Shown here: in pieces, positions 44,394-53,316 of the stretch | How positions within the stretch are numbered: the stretch's first letter is position 1 | Layout: each line of letters opens with the position of its first letter | Source of the DNA: Faecalibacterium sp. UBA1762 | GTDB taxonomy: Bacteria > Bacillota > Clostridia > Oscillospirales > Ruminococcaceae | Direction: 5' to 3' | NCBI GenBank assembly: GCA_002314755.1 | Contig: DCHC01000019.1 | Coordinates: 12,537 to 76,536, forward strand | Length of the DNA: 64,000 nucleotides | Notes under the pieces: model-generated | Databases searched by the model: none | The model's input: the letters and a program-made list of their open reading frames with translations, nothing else | What the model was told of the DNA's origin: nothing | Made by a program: the position numbers and the translations under genes

Positions 44394-45383
44394 ATGTCAT
44401 CTAAAAACAAACAGCACTTTTACAGTTTTCGGATCGGTTTTCCCAGACGGCAAGTCCGTTACAAAAGAATAGGCTGCATATCAGAAAAATACGGGCAAAG
44501 CTTTGTCCGACCGGATGAAGGCCGCCTCTATGACATCTCCACCGGGAATGACAAAAACGTTCGCAGCGCAGCTTCTCTGGATTTTGCACAAAAGCTACTT
44601 TCCAAACGTCTTCGGCGGTTTGCCGGTGCCATCTGTCTTGCCGCTCTGACCGTCTCTGTGATATCCACCTTTCGGCAAAACCGAATCGCCGCCTGCAAAC
44701 AGGAGGATATGATGCTCCTGGTCGAAGCAACTGCCTCCACCCCTGTCGACCCGGATACACCGAAAACGGTCTATCTGACCTTTGATGACGGTCCTTCCGA
44801 AAACACAGAGAAGGTTTTGGATATTTTAAAGGAACAACAAGTGCCCGCCAGCTTTTTTGTGGTCGGAGCCGAAAACAATCTAACCTATTTTCCTTTGCTG
44901 CAGCGCACAGCGGAGGAGGGGCACTGCATCGGGCTGCACACCTGTACCCATGAATATCAAAAAATATATACCGGCAGCGCCTCCTATTGGACAGATATTG
45001 AGGCCTTAAAGATGGAATTGACCGAACAACTGGGAGAACGAAACTATACCGTTCTGCGATTCCCCGGCGGCAGTTCTAACACTGTTTCTCATAAATATGG
45101 AGGTGACGGCCTGATGGAGCAGCTGAAGCAGGAGGCTATGCAGAAGGGCTATACCGTTGTGGATTGGAATGTCTCTGCCGAGGATTCCGTAGGCGGGAAC
45201 CCGTCCTCCAACACCATTGCCTCCCGGGTCATTAAAGGTTGCAAGGATAAGGCACAGGCGGTTGTGCTGATGCATGACAGCGCCACCAATGACAACACCG
45301 TTGCCGCCTTGAATACTGTCATAAACTGGCTAAAAGAAAACAGCTACACATTTGATACCGTTGATCATCTACCCTCTGCCTGA
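44394..45383 (+). CDS. membrane-anchored polysaccharide deacetylase
   Basis: A 329-residue NodB-fold (CE4) enzyme, probably removing N-acetyl groups from peptidoglycan GlcNAc or MurNAc. It has an unusual basic cytoplasmic part of about 75 residues, one membrane helix (about 76-92), a short linker, then the catalytic domain: TFDDGPSENT (catalytic Asp and metal Asp), HTCTHEY (metal His-x3-His), RFPGGSSN and a final VLMHDS. All five NodB motifs are present. AAAGGAG is eleven bases before ATG 44394; a TTG at 44388 is too close. The next membrane-protein gene starts 87 bases on. Confidence 0.9.
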   Translation: MSSKNKQHFYSFRIGFPRRQVRYKRIGCISEKYGQSFVRPDEGRLYDISTGNDKNVRSAASLDFAQKLLSKRLRRFAGAICLAALTVSVISTFRQNRIAACKQEDMMLLVEATASTPVDPDTPKTVYLTFDDGPSENTEKVLDILKEQQVPASFFVVGAENNLTYFPLLQRTAEEGHCIGLHTCTHEYQKIYTGSASYWTDIEALKMELTEQLGERNYTVLRFPGGSSNTVSHKYGGDGLMEQLKQEAMQKGYTVVDWNVSAEDSVGGNPSSNTIASRVIKGCKDKAQAVVLMHDSATNDNTVAALNTVINWLKENSYTFDTVDHLPSA

Positions 45384-45470
45384 CGGTTTCAGAACCGTTT
45401 CCTTTTGGCGTGAAATGTGGTAAAATATAGATATCTTCTTATCATATTTGCGAAAAGGACCGGCACCGTT

Positions 45471-46025
45471 ATGCACACACACCGAAAATCCCTTACAAAA
45501 AGAATCGCCGTTTGCGGCATTTTCAGCAGTCTGGCGCTGCTGGTACTTTTGGCCGGAAACCTGATTCCCCTTGCCGTATATCTATGCCCCATTCTTGCCG
45601 GGCTGCTGCTTTGCCCTGCAGCTGCGGAATACGGTCGACGCAACGGCTTACTGTGCTATCTTTGTGTCAGTTTGTTGGGTCTGCTGGTGCTGCCGGACAA
45701 GGAGGCATTGTTCCTATTTATTGCGCTACTGGGCTATTACCCTCTCTGCAAACCCACCGCCGACAGGATAAAGTCGGTCTTTTTCCGGGTTATATGTAAG
45801 CTGCTATGGTTCAACGGCACGGTACTGGGCGCCTACTGGTGTATGCTGCACCTTTTTCGTATGCACAGCCTGTCTCAGGAGCTGCAGGGTTACACCCGTC
45901 CCCTGATACTTGCTCTTATTCTGCTGGCCAATCTAACTTTTCTACTGTATGATGTTGCCCTGGCACGCGCCGGGCTTTTCTACCGCAGAATCATTTTGCC
46001 GCGCATCCGGAAAACTCTAAAATAA
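45471..46025 (+). CDS. small multi-pass membrane protein of unknown function
   Basis: A 184-residue protein with about five membrane helices (roughly 12-30, 34-52, 61-77, 110-130, 143-163) and a basic C-terminus (FYRRIILPRIRKTLK). The helix count and size resemble S components of ECF vitamin transporters, but I see no family motif. AAAAGGAC is about 12 bases before ATG 45471; the frame extends upstream to 45417. A TGG-TAAAAT extended -10 element lies at about 45418-45426. It ends before a bidirectional terminator. Confidence 0.68.
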   Translation: MHTHRKSLTKRIAVCGIFSSLALLVLLAGNLIPLAVYLCPILAGLLLCPAAAEYGRRNGLLCYLCVSLLGLLVLPDKEALFLFIALLGYYPLCKPTADRIKSVFFRVICKLLWFNGTVLGAYWCMLHLFRMHSLSQELQGYTRPLILALILLANLTFLLYDVALARAGLFYRRIILPRIRKTLK

Positions 46026-46035
46026 TTGACACAGT

Positions 46036-46086
46036 AAAAAGGCACCGACACCGGATCCAAAACAGATCCTGCGTCGGTGTCTTTTA
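46036..46086. terminator. bidirectional terminator
   Basis: GCACCGAC (46042-46049) pairs with GTCGGTGT (46073-46080), with an inner GGATC/GATCC stem and A5 and T4 tracts on either side. It separates the plus-strand membrane protein gene from the minus-strand glycan unit. Confidence 0.85.
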
Positions 46087-46149
46087 CTTCACACGGTTTT
46101 ACGAATTGTATATCATCTTGTGTGATATTCAATCCGTATAGACTTTTCG

Positions 46150-48585
46150 TTATTTTAACTGTGTAATCTGCACCGGTCCCAACAAGCCGCAATCGCAGTA
46201 AGCGCGTTCAAACTGATACAGGTACCAGTAATGCCCCTCAAAATGGCTGCGTCCCATATCCTCACCGGAATAGAGACTGTTGGCGTTGGAATTGAGTACC
46301 TTCACCTGCAGCGTATACCGACCGGCAGGCAAGACCCGCTGCAGGGTATGGGGTGCCATAGGCAGCGATACTGTCTCTCCGTTCAGAGTGACCACTGCGC
46401 CAAACCGTACCTCACCCAGGGTCAGCAGTAGCTCTCCGCCCTGCCAATCAAAGGTAGTCTCATAGTTGACAAAACCGGTGTAATCGCCAAAGCCCAGCTG
46501 TGGCCAGGGCAGCAAAGCGTCCAGCTTACGTGCAACACCGTCCGGCCCGGTCACCGTCCAATCCGTCAAGGTAATAACCTTGCCACAGGGCGACTTGGGG
46601 GAAGCCGTGCTACCTTGTATACTCTGTCGGAATATCTTCAGTTCCCGTGCCTCAAAAGTAAGTGGCAGCGAAGGCTCCGCAGCCTGCCAGCAACCGGTTT
46701 CCGCATCCAGCTGCTGCCAGTCTCCCTCTATTTTCAAGCCACGCACAATGGGGGCATCGCTCTCATTCAACAGGAAATACACGGTCCCCTCCGCCGTAAC
46801 ACGGGTGGCAAGAGAGACCTTGCCCACTTTGCCGTCCAACGGGGTCAGGGTCAGACCGCTGGAAAACGCCGTTCCCTGTTTTGCAAGCCAGAAATCGGCA
46901 TTGGGGGCCAGCTCCGCAATATCCTCTAACGCCACACAGGGCTTGCCAATAGCAACCACCTTGCCGCCTGCGGCGCAGAATGCCCGGGCAGCAGCCTCTT
47001 CGGAAGAGGAGAGCGTCTCCTGCCCGGCAAGCAGCAGGGTGTCGATGCCCCGGGCAAGCAAGGTGTCCAGGGTTCCGTTCCAGGCGTAATCATAATCCAT
47101 AGGCGCGTAGCACAGCTTTTGTGCCAGATTATCCACCCTCTGCCAGGGCTGAGGATTGCTGTTGAACAGGTGGGGATCGTGATGGGCAGCCAGATAGCCG
47201 ATATCCTGCATAGGCAGATAAATAGCCACATGTGCCCCCGGATTGCCCTGGGAAAGCAGGGTTGCCGTACGGGTCACCCGATCCCCCACCTGCTTTGCAA
47301 AGGCAGCCACATTGGGATCCTCCGGGCTGTACTCGGTATACAGGAAAAACTGATCCACACCCCGAAGCAGCTGCTGCTCCATGGTAAAACGCATACGGTC
47401 GGGGTACATAGACGGTCCCATCTCGGCAAATGTTTCGCTGATTGCGCCGTCCTTGCCCATGGTGCGTTTGGCACACCCGGCATATCGGGCAAAATCGTTA
47501 AACTTATCCGGCGCGATATTATCCCAGATAACATCGATACCCGGACGGTCATTATAACTGCTGTTCTTCCAAAAATCGCCGCTGACCGAACAAAGGGTTG
47601 GCAGCTGATTGTCCAGATCCTGATGGCCGATGCTCAGTAGATTGTGATCGTGACACCACTGCTGAATCTGACCGTAGAAATTGCGGGAGAGCAGATCGGT
47701 CCAAGTGGCGGTATAGTCATCCCACGCCCTGCGCAGCCGACCCTGCGCGTTGTTGGGGCTGATCAGGCCTGCCGCGCCCATCCATGCAAGCAGCTCAGGC
47801 AAAATCTCCTCAACCGGATACCCGTGCTGCGCCATAAACGCACCCGAAAGTTCCTCTGTCATGGGAAAATCGTAGCAGATTTCCGGCTCGTCATAGAAAA
47901 AACCCTTTACAGTCTTACCGAATTCCTCCCCCAGCGGCTGGACATACCACTGGTGCATACTCTGCAGGAACTTTCCGACTGCTTCTTTGCTCATAATATC
48001 TATGGTGCCAATGGTAGGGTCTCCGGGAATCTCCTTTTTCATCACATGGGTAATAAAGGTCAGATATTCCCATTCTACCGCAACCAGACGGGTGGGCTGA
48101 GCCGCCGTATACTTTATGAGACTGTCCTGTGGCAGCACCCGTACACCTTGACCGGCAGGGGCGTAAAATGAGAAATAGTCCACCGGAAACGCCGCAGCTG
48201 ATACAAACTTTTCCGTTACTGGCAGACAGATAGACTGTCCGGCATTTAGCTTGATATCATAACAGATACGGTATTTTTTAGCTCGAAAACGCTCATCTGT
48301 CAGCACCTGGCCGCAGGCGCAGCCACTGGGGTAGCCCCATTCATCAAAAATCCAGACATCCATCTCCTGCTCTTTGGCAGCCTGCACATAATTCTGACAG
48401 GATTCCAAATAACCGGGGATCCAATCCATCACATCATCCAGTTTTTTGTCCGTGGTGCCGTTGATTGCAAAGCCACCGTAACCACACTGCTTGTACCACG
48501 CTACCTCCTTACGGGCTTTTTCCAGTGAAACACCCGGACGCACCCCGTTATTCAGAATCGGTCGAAAACGGTTATACTCTTTCAT
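46150..48585 (-). CDS. GH106-like glycoside hydrolase (probable alpha-L-rhamnosidase-type)
   Basis: An 811-residue protein without a signal peptide. It starts with RPILNNGVRPGVS and KQCGYGGFAIN, as in large TIM-barrel hydrolases distantly related to GH106 alpha-L-rhamnosidases (xxFxxPPxxxRPxxxWW type). FDEWGYPSG (about 79-87) and FFYDEPEI (about 229-236) hold candidate acidic catalytic or metal residues; ETFAEMGPSMYPDRMRF supports the family. The C-terminal ~130 residues are a galactose-binding-like beta-sandwich (LLLTLGEVRFGAVVTLNG). The closest real family could differ. It is the third gene of the DMT/GH28 unit, so rhamnogalacturonan fragments are the likely substrate. Confidence 0.72.
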   Translation of the reverse strand: MKEYNRFRPILNNGVRPGVSLEKARKEVAWYKQCGYGGFAINGTTDKKLDDVMDWIPGYLESCQNYVQAAKEQEMDVWIFDEWGYPSGCACGQVLTDERFRAKKYRICYDIKLNAGQSICLPVTEKFVSAAAFPVDYFSFYAPAGQGVRVLPQDSLIKYTAAQPTRLVAVEWEYLTFITHVMKKEIPGDPTIGTIDIMSKEAVGKFLQSMHQWYVQPLGEEFGKTVKGFFYDEPEICYDFPMTEELSGAFMAQHGYPVEEILPELLAWMGAAGLISPNNAQGRLRRAWDDYTATWTDLLSRNFYGQIQQWCHDHNLLSIGHQDLDNQLPTLCSVSGDFWKNSSYNDRPGIDVIWDNIAPDKFNDFARYAGCAKRTMGKDGAISETFAEMGPSMYPDRMRFTMEQQLLRGVDQFFLYTEYSPEDPNVAAFAKQVGDRVTRTATLLSQGNPGAHVAIYLPMQDIGYLAAHHDPHLFNSNPQPWQRVDNLAQKLCYAPMDYDYAWNGTLDTLLARGIDTLLLAGQETLSSSEEAAARAFCAAGGKVVAIGKPCVALEDIAELAPNADFWLAKQGTAFSSGLTLTPLDGKVGKVSLATRVTAEGTVYFLLNESDAPIVRGLKIEGDWQQLDAETGCWQAAEPSLPLTFEARELKIFRQSIQGSTASPKSPCGKVITLTDWTVTGPDGVARKLDALLPWPQLGFGDYTGFVNYETTFDWQGGELLLTLGEVRFGAVVTLNGETVSLPMAPHTLQRVLPAGRYTLQVKVLNSNANSLYSGEDMGRSHFEGHYWYLYQFERAYCDCGLLGPVQITQLK

Positions 48586-48612
48586 CAGTCATCGCTCCTT
48601 TTTTCTCTTTTT

Positions 48613-48645
48613 CCCTGTAAAAACAGGGCAGCGACCCGGTCGCTG
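48613..48645 (-). terminator. double hairpin after the GH28-like gene
   Basis: Two adjoining hairpins: CCCTGT-AAAA-ACAGGG (48613-48628) and CAGCGACC-CGGTCGCTG (48629-48645). On the minus strand the second is followed by CCCTGTTTTT. It could reduce, but need not abolish, transcription into the GH106-like gene 28 bases downstream. Confidence 0.5.
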
Positions 48646-48690
48646 AAACCGTACCCTTGCCACTGTCCTGTTCTGAACACACGATAAGCC

Positions 48691-51600
48691 TTACAGCTGC
48701 TGAACCTCTATACCCCGCATACGGTACTTCATATCCTGCATCATAAATGCCGCTTTTCCGGTACCCGAAGGTAACCCATGTACCGTTGCGTACTTGCCGT
48801 TATCCACCCAGAAAGTCAGCGCTTCACCTTCCAACCGCACCTGGAAGGAATGATAATCCAGCGAGGTAAAGAAGAAATTCTCCCGGTCGTACAGGGTGGT
48901 TACACTGCCGTCGGCAGCGACAGTCTGGACCCGCAGATGCTTTTCCTTTGCAAAGAACTTCATGACAATGCAGCTGCCGTTCTCTGCCTTGCGCAGCACA
49001 AAGCCGTAACCGTAATCGCCTTGCTCCTCGTGCCAGCCGTCCACCTGGATGGTAAAGCCGATCTCAACATCCGCCATCTCTTTTTGGGTAGAAAGCAGCT
49101 TCACTGTACCCAGCGCAGCATCGCCGGTCAAAAATAGCTTGCCGTCCGTCTCGTTGTAGCCAACACAGTTGGTTTGATCCCATATAAAATCCTTTTCCAA
49201 CTGGGCGCGGTACTCAGCCTTTGCCGCTTCGCGGATGGCATCCCGGTCTACCACGCTATCCACCCGGCAGCTGTAAACAGCCGTCTGAGCCGCTGCCTGT
49301 ACACCCAAATACCACATTCCGGCCTTTTCCACCGTCACCGTCAAGGCAAATTCACCCTCTCCGGTCACCGTGAGGCTCAGGGTCTCGGCGCCCTCGCGCT
49401 CGGTTTCCAGCGCAAACAGCATGGCCCCGGCAGGGGCGTCTACACCGGCTACCAGTGTGTGGGTACCCTTTTGCAGGTAAATGCCCTGATACAACTTGCC
49501 GTTGATAATTTCACCGTATTCATGGCGGTTTTTCAGCTGTGCAATTTTCACACTGCCTTCGCTGCACCAGTTGGCAAAGCCACCGGCAGTAAAGTCACCG
49601 TTCAAGAACTGCTCTGCGCTGTGCAAACCGCAGTCGGTGACAAAATCGGTGATCTGCAAAGGATAAATGGCACAGTTGCCCTGATACCGGTTACCCAAAA
49701 TGCGAACACTGCGCACTGCAGAGTAATCGTCAAGATCTGTATTATCAAAGGGCATTTTACCGGCATAGGGGTTATCTGCCCAAGCGCCAACCGGGTTGAC
49801 ACAGGTCAGATGGCAGTCGTACACCTCAATATCATGGCTCTCTGCATATTCCGCATAGGTTTGGGTGGTGCCCCAGGGGATAAAGGCGATGGCTTTTCCG
49901 CCCGAGGAGTTAAGGTAGCAGTGCTCAATGCGGACGTTGTAGGGGCCGCAGTGGCCGTCATGCGTGGAATACCACCACAGAATTCCGCGGGGGTCGTGGT
50001 AGTGAGAGGTAATGGTAACACCGTCGTCGTTAGACTGGAACTGTACGCCGGAAATCAGAATATTGTGCGCCCCACCCAGGCCGATACCGTCACCGCTGAC
50101 ACATTTTACCTGATAAATTTTGACCCCCATCACCGACACATCCGTGCTGTAGGTCAAATCCAGATGGTAGTTGTTGGTGCGAACCAGCTCAAAACCCTCC
50201 AGATTAGCGTGACGGACATTGAAAAAGCCGATGGGCAGCTGGTGAATACGGTCCGGACACCCACAGGAGTAGCCGGGCATATCTACACCCTCTTCACTGC
50301 CGGTATCCATGCTGCGGATTTTGCCCTTACCGGTAATTTTGACATGCTCCGCATTGTGCACCTGAATAGTAGGCAGGTTGCAGATATGCAGGCTATGGGT
50401 CCAGTTGATCCCGTCGATCTCCCCGTCGTGGCCGTAGAAGGGCCGGTAGCAGTATTCGGTGGGCAGCTGTGACTGCCACAGCACACTCCCCTTTTCAAAA
50501 TGCAGCTCAACAAAGCTGCGCATCAACAGGTTGGTTACAATATACCGCTTTCCGTAAAAGCTGTCATCTCCGGGGACCACCACTTTGCCACCACCGGCAG
50601 CAGCCACTGCGTCAATAGCCGCCTGGATGGCGTCGGTATCGTTGTGGACTGCGTCGCCCTTTGCGCCGAAATCCAGCACACTGACGGTGTAATCCGGCAG
50701 GTCAAACGCATACTTGTTCTCGGTAAAATCCGCCAGGTTTTCAATGACAAACCGTTCATCCACCTTGACTGCGGTACCGTCGGCGCTGCGCAGGAACAAC
50801 AGGAACTGGGCACTCAGACGGCTGATTCCGTGTGCTCGGAAATCGATGTTCTCCAGCGTAAAGGCCTCCGTAGCGGGCTGGGTCAAAATCAGTTCCTTGC
50901 CGTCCGGCAGGTCATCCCCATCAGAGAGGTTGGTTTGATACAGCGCCAGCTCATCCCCGACGGCAAAATTCTTCAGCACGCCGCTGACCGTAATCTTCCC
51001 GTCCCGGGCAACGCAGCTTTCCACCTTACCTGCCAGCTGCTCAATTGCCTTTTCCTCCTCAAAGGTATAGCGTACAAGCTGCAGCGTACCGCTTCCTTCG
51101 CCGCAGCGGAGATAGAACTGCCGCATTCTGCCTTCACAGCCGGAAGTATCCGACAGATTGCAGTAATACGCCGTTGCGGGAGAATGGGGCAAAATCTCCA
51201 GCTTTTTCTCGCACCAGTCATCATGCAGTGTGGTGCGGTAGCCAAAAGTGATTTCGGTCATATCGCTATCGTTGGCAAGCACCAGAAAAACCGTGTTCCG
51301 CCGGGGCATCAGCATATTGCACACTGTGGCGTTATTGTCCGGAAATTCCGAAGTAGTCAGGGTTGCGCCGGAGGTAAAGCGGAACTGCAGGCCGTCCTTT
51401 TGGGTCAGCTCGCCGCCCTTCACCGAATAAAAGGGCAGCTGTCCGGGCAGCAGACCCAAGGGATCCAGGGCATTCATCCCGTGAATGCCCAGAATTTCCA
51501 CCTTGATATGCATCATATTATCCAGGCAGACCACCTCGGTCTTCAATTGCCGGATATCCTCCGCGAAAGTCAGATGCGAAATTTCGAACAGTTCGGTATG

Positions 51601-51984
51601 ACGGCCCGCTTTCAGGGTACAGATGCTCATAAAGCTATCTCCGTCGGAGTTGCTGAGGATGATCCGCAGCGCCGCTTTTACCGGATATTCGCTGCTGCAC
51701 TCGTATTCCACCGCAAAGCCGGTACAACCTGTCAGGCCCTCCACTTTTTCATGAAAGGCACGGACTGCAAAGGAATACTTGGGGATACCGCAGTCACACA
51801 GGGTAAAGGGATATGCCTCCGGCAGCAGCTCGGCCCCTTTACGCCACATCAGCCTGGGCTGAATACGGTTCTCGCTCTCCTCAAACCGGTTTTCATCCTG
51901 CGTGTAATCGATCTGATGCTTTTTTTCATAGGTATACTTGTCCTTAACTGGAAAAATCTTGTTTGGATAGCGAAAACGTTCCAT
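48691..51984 (-). CDS. GH28/pectate-lyase-superfamily beta-helix hydrolase, four-part architecture
   Basis: A 1097-residue cytoplasmic protein (no signal peptide). Residues 1-400 are beta-sandwich domains of uncertain type. Residues 425-800 form a right-handed parallel beta-helix that opens with the pectate-lyase-superfamily start VLDFGAKGDAVHNDTDAIQ and contains GH28-like sites: CVSGDGIGLG (for NTDG), SNDDGVTI (for DD), DGHCGP (for GHG). A C-terminal concanavalin-like domain (about 930-1097, GYGFVLRKAENG) ends the protein. It probably hydrolyses galacturonan or rhamnogalacturonan pieces. AAAGGAAG precedes the ATG. It is 77 bases downstream of the DMT gene and upstream of the GH106-like gene. 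Confidence 0.78.
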   Translation of the reverse strand: MERFRYPNKIFPVKDKYTYEKKHQIDYTQDENRFEESENRIQPRLMWRKGAELLPEAYPFTLCDCGIPKYSFAVRAFHEKVEGLTGCTGFAVEYECSSEYPVKAALRIILSNSDGDSFMSICTLKAGRHTELFEISHLTFAEDIRQLKTEVVCLDNMMHIKVEILGIHGMNALDPLGLLPGQLPFYSVKGGELTQKDGLQFRFTSGATLTTSEFPDNNATVCNMLMPRRNTVFLVLANDSDMTEITFGYRTTLHDDWCEKKLEILPHSPATAYYCNLSDTSGCEGRMRQFYLRCGEGSGTLQLVRYTFEEEKAIEQLAGKVESCVARDGKITVSGVLKNFAVGDELALYQTNLSDGDDLPDGKELILTQPATEAFTLENIDFRAHGISRLSAQFLLFLRSADGTAVKVDERFVIENLADFTENKYAFDLPDYTVSVLDFGAKGDAVHNDTDAIQAAIDAVAAAGGGKVVVPGDDSFYGKRYIVTNLLMRSFVELHFEKGSVLWQSQLPTEYCYRPFYGHDGEIDGINWTHSLHICNLPTIQVHNAEHVKITGKGKIRSMDTGSEEGVDMPGYSCGCPDRIHQLPIGFFNVRHANLEGFELVRTNNYHLDLTYSTDVSVMGVKIYQVKCVSGDGIGLGGAHNILISGVQFQSNDDGVTITSHYHDPRGILWWYSTHDGHCGPYNVRIEHCYLNSSGGKAIAFIPWGTTQTYAEYAESHDIEVYDCHLTCVNPVGAWADNPYAGKMPFDNTDLDDYSAVRSVRILGNRYQGNCAIYPLQITDFVTDCGLHSAEQFLNGDFTAGGFANWCSEGSVKIAQLKNRHEYGEIINGKLYQGIYLQKGTHTLVAGVDAPAGAMLFALETEREGAETLSLTVTGEGEFALTVTVEKAGMWYLGVQAAAQTAVYSCRVDSVVDRDAIREAAKAEYRAQLEKDFIWDQTNCVGYNETDGKLFLTGDAALGTVKLLSTQKEMADVEIGFTIQVDGWHEEQGDYGYGFVLRKAENGSCIVMKFFAKEKHLRVQTVAADGSVTTLYDRENFFFTSLDYHSFQVRLEGEALTFWVDNGKYATVHGLPSGTGKAAFMMQDMKYRMRGIEVQQL

Positions 51985-52061
51985 AATCTGTACACTTCCT
52001 TTTTATGATAATAGCTTACACCGCGCAAACCGGCACGGCAGCATTTTTACAAATAGCGCGA

Positions 52062-53045
52062 TTATCTGCCGTAAATGACAAAAGAGACCAGAAAAAGCAG
52101 AATACCGCCGATCAGCAGCGCCAGGGAGAGATAGTCCTTGCGGGACGGTTTTTCTTTAAAGAACACTCTGCCCAAAACTGCAGTCATAACCATGATAGCA
52201 GCATTCAAAATGGGAAACTGAACGGAAGACTGCATGCCCGGTACACCCGCTGCCCGCAGGCTGAAAATGTTGCCCACACTGTTCATGACCGTATAGGCTG
52301 CCATTATGCCGGCCACAACCAGCAGATTACGCACCGTGTGGTCCGGCTCCAGACTATCGAAGACACTGACCGCCGTTTTCTCTTCTGCGGCACTGCGGCG
52401 GCGAAAGAACCGTACCAACAGATAAACCGTTCCGAAACCGAATAGCCACAGACTGCTTGCTATCAGAAAATCCGTGCTGGCTGCACCGTTCGGACTCTTG
52501 GCATTCAGATCGGAAAAAACGCTGACCAGACCGTTACCCAAAAAGACAACACCGCAAAGCACCATAAAAAGCAAGCCGCCCTCCTTGTCGGGAGACTGTT
52601 CCGGCTCTGCCGGTGCCTTTTTGTTCTGAATTGCGTTGGGGAAGCTGGCAGCGCAGATCAGCAAAAAGCCGACCGTCGCGAGCCAGGTAGGTTTGGCACC
52701 GGTGAACAGAATACCGTAAATAAACGGAACTGCCTGTCCACCGATCATGCTGTACATGGTAACCGTTACCATCTTACCGCGGGAGATCGCCATAATCGTG
52801 GCAATGCTGCAGATAATGTTACTGCCGGTATATGCCAACGCAATGCCAAATGCCTGGGGTGTAGCATTTATCTGAAAACGGTTGATTACCCCGAATATCA
52901 GCAGGACCCAGATTGCCTGCAGCTCAACCGACCAGATGCTGGCTGCCACAGACCCGTCGGAATGCAGTTGGAACTGCTTGGAAAAGACAAATTGCGCCGA
53001 AAAAAAGGCGGCCGCGATAAAAACCCATAGATACGCCGTTGCCAT
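52062..53045 (-). CDS. drug/metabolite transporter (DMT, EamA-like) family permease
   Basis: A 327-residue ten-helix permease with internal repeat symmetry (helices 1-5 and 6-10), as in EamA/RhaT-type carriers. The N-terminus (YLWVFIAAAFFSAQFVFSKQF) and the C-terminal FFKEKPSRKDYLSLALLIGG are typical of the superfamily. It begins the unit that continues with the GH28-like and GH106-like enzymes. I infer that it imports a sugar or oligosaccharide (perhaps rhamnose-like) or exports a product. AGGAG is not obvious; GTGAGC is the nearest RBS. It is driven by a near-consensus promoter with 17-bp direct repeats. Confidence 0.82.
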   Translation of the reverse strand: MATAYLWVFIAAAFFSAQFVFSKQFQLHSDGSVAASIWSVELQAIWVLLIFGVINRFQINATPQAFGIALAYTGSNIICSIATIMAISRGKMVTVTMYSMIGGQAVPFIYGILFTGAKPTWLATVGFLLICAASFPNAIQNKKAPAEPEQSPDKEGGLLFMVLCGVVFLGNGLVSVFSDLNAKSPNGAASTDFLIASSLWLFGFGTVYLLVRFFRRRSAAEEKTAVSVFDSLEPDHTVRNLLVVAGIMAAYTVMNSVGNIFSLRAAGVPGMQSSVQFPILNAAIMVMTAVLGRVFFKEKPSRKDYLSLALLIGGILLFLVSFVIYGR

Positions 53046-53125
53046 AAATAAAAGCTCACTTTCTACACAATTGATCAGAATAGCCTGTCACAAAAAGGCA
53101 AAGTTACGCCGGACAGTTGTAATTA

Positions 53126-53154
53126 ATTATAGACTTTTCGCTATATACTGTCAA
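53126..53154 (-). promoter_or_regulatory. near-consensus sigma-A promoter of the DMT-GH28-GH106 unit
   Basis: Minus strand -35 TTGACA (53154-53149), 17-bp spacer, -10 TATAAT (53131-53126). Both hexamers are exact consensus. The predicted leader is about 74 bases. Confidence 0.88.
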
Positions 53155-53160
53155 GGTTCA

Positions 53161-53198
53161 CGGTTGATAAAGAAGGATACTCGGTTGATAAAGAAGGA
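53161..53198. repeat. two exact 17-bp direct repeats six bases upstream of the -35 box
   Basis: CGGTTGATAAAGAAGGA at 53161-53177 and again at 53182-53198, separated by four bases (21-bp period). This 17-4-17 layout next to the -35 is that of the araI1-araI2 half-sites of AraC-type regulators. No regulator gene is adjacent. Confidence 0.85.
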
Positions 53199-53316
53199 GA
53201 AAAGAAGACAGTAAAAATCGCCTTGAGCTTTCCTTTATTCACTGACAAATAGCCGTCACCTTTCACAAGGCACTTTCATACCATAGTTTTGAGAAAAGAA
53301 AAAGGAGGCCACAGAC

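Noticed and set aside
50500..52008. Long open frame of about 500 codons opposite the GH28-like gene
   Set aside because: It lies antisense to a well-supported gene, has no recognisable domain or RBS, and similar long antisense frames occur opposite other GC-rich coding genes here.
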